From Sulfurovum xiamenensis (GTDB taxonomy: Bacteria > Campylobacterota > Campylobacteria > Campylobacterales > Sulfurovaceae), in the NCBI RefSeq assembly GCF_030347995.1, contig NZ_JAQIBC010000002.1, positions 1-64,000 of the forward strand: 64,000 nt of DNA, in the 5' to 3' direction. Positions 63,942 through 64,000 of this stretch are shown piece by piece. The position numbers and the translations under genes were made by a program. Below the pieces are notes generated by a model. It searched no databases and had not been told where the DNA came from. It saw only the letters and a list, made by a program, of their open reading frames with translations. Within the stretch, counting starts at the first letter, position 1, and each line of letters opens with the position of its first letter.

Positions 63942-64000
63942 CATATGTGCGTATGATGTACTATGCTGTCTTTTCTCTTTACCTGTTTGAACTTTAAATA

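Overview
The window looks like the chromosome of a free-living Campylobacterota (Epsilonproteobacteria), most like the Sulfurovum/Sulfurimonas type. That placement is an inference from AT-rich DNA, TATAAT-like -10 boxes often without a clear -35, tightly overlapping operons, and the mixture of families. No marker gene settles it. No CRISPR array, insertion sequence or prophage is visible.

Left part (1-18.4 kb): the 3' end of a tRNA, SelO, small membrane proteins, an unlisted 44-residue secreted peptide and a sirtuin. Then come a threonine-to-glycine operon (tdh-kbl) of visibly higher GC, a DedA protein, an acyl-CoA synthetase facing a three-domain ACP/AMP-ligase/acyltransferase fusion, archease with RtcB, a tandem-Cache protein, and the first c-di-GMP (GEMM-I) riboswitch, which sits before an Asp-rich lipoprotein.

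Central part (18.7-51.6 kb): a large carbohydrate-storage island. (i) A glycogen operon: a free-standing CBM48 protein, a sugar nucleotidyltransferase fused to a degenerate phosphohexomutase, two GH57 enzymes, GalT, two tandem glycogen synthases and GlgB, facing Pgm. (ii) A short glycogen phosphorylase whose usual PLP-lysine position is Ser, and a phosphorylase-kinase alpha/beta-like GH15 protein. (iii) Glucokinase plus a complete Entner-Doudoroff set (zwf-pgl-edd-eda) and pgi. (iv) A coupled operon that appears to make and recycle glucosylglycerate (gpgP, glycerate kinase, gpgS, GH13_18 phosphorylase, galU). No sugar transporter and no glgC are present, so the island looks designed for internal glucan and compatible-solute turnover rather than sugar uptake.

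Right part (51.6-64 kb): c-di-GMP signalling. There are two GGDEF-EAL proteins, a riboswitch before a small membrane protein, a tandem riboswitch pair before a DUF4382 lipoprotein, and another riboswitch at the right edge that appears to begin a second copy of that module. A pentaheme lipoprotein cytochrome and a Y-family DNA polymerase lie between. In all, five GEMM-I aptamers occur in 64 kb, the signalling enzymes lie beside some of them, and two of the three downstream genes encode surface lipoproteins.

The most unusual items are the glycogen-breakdown pair (phosphorylase without the expected PLP lysine beside a PhK-like protein), the closed glucosylglycerate cycle, the riboswitch cluster, and two genes that look leaderless.
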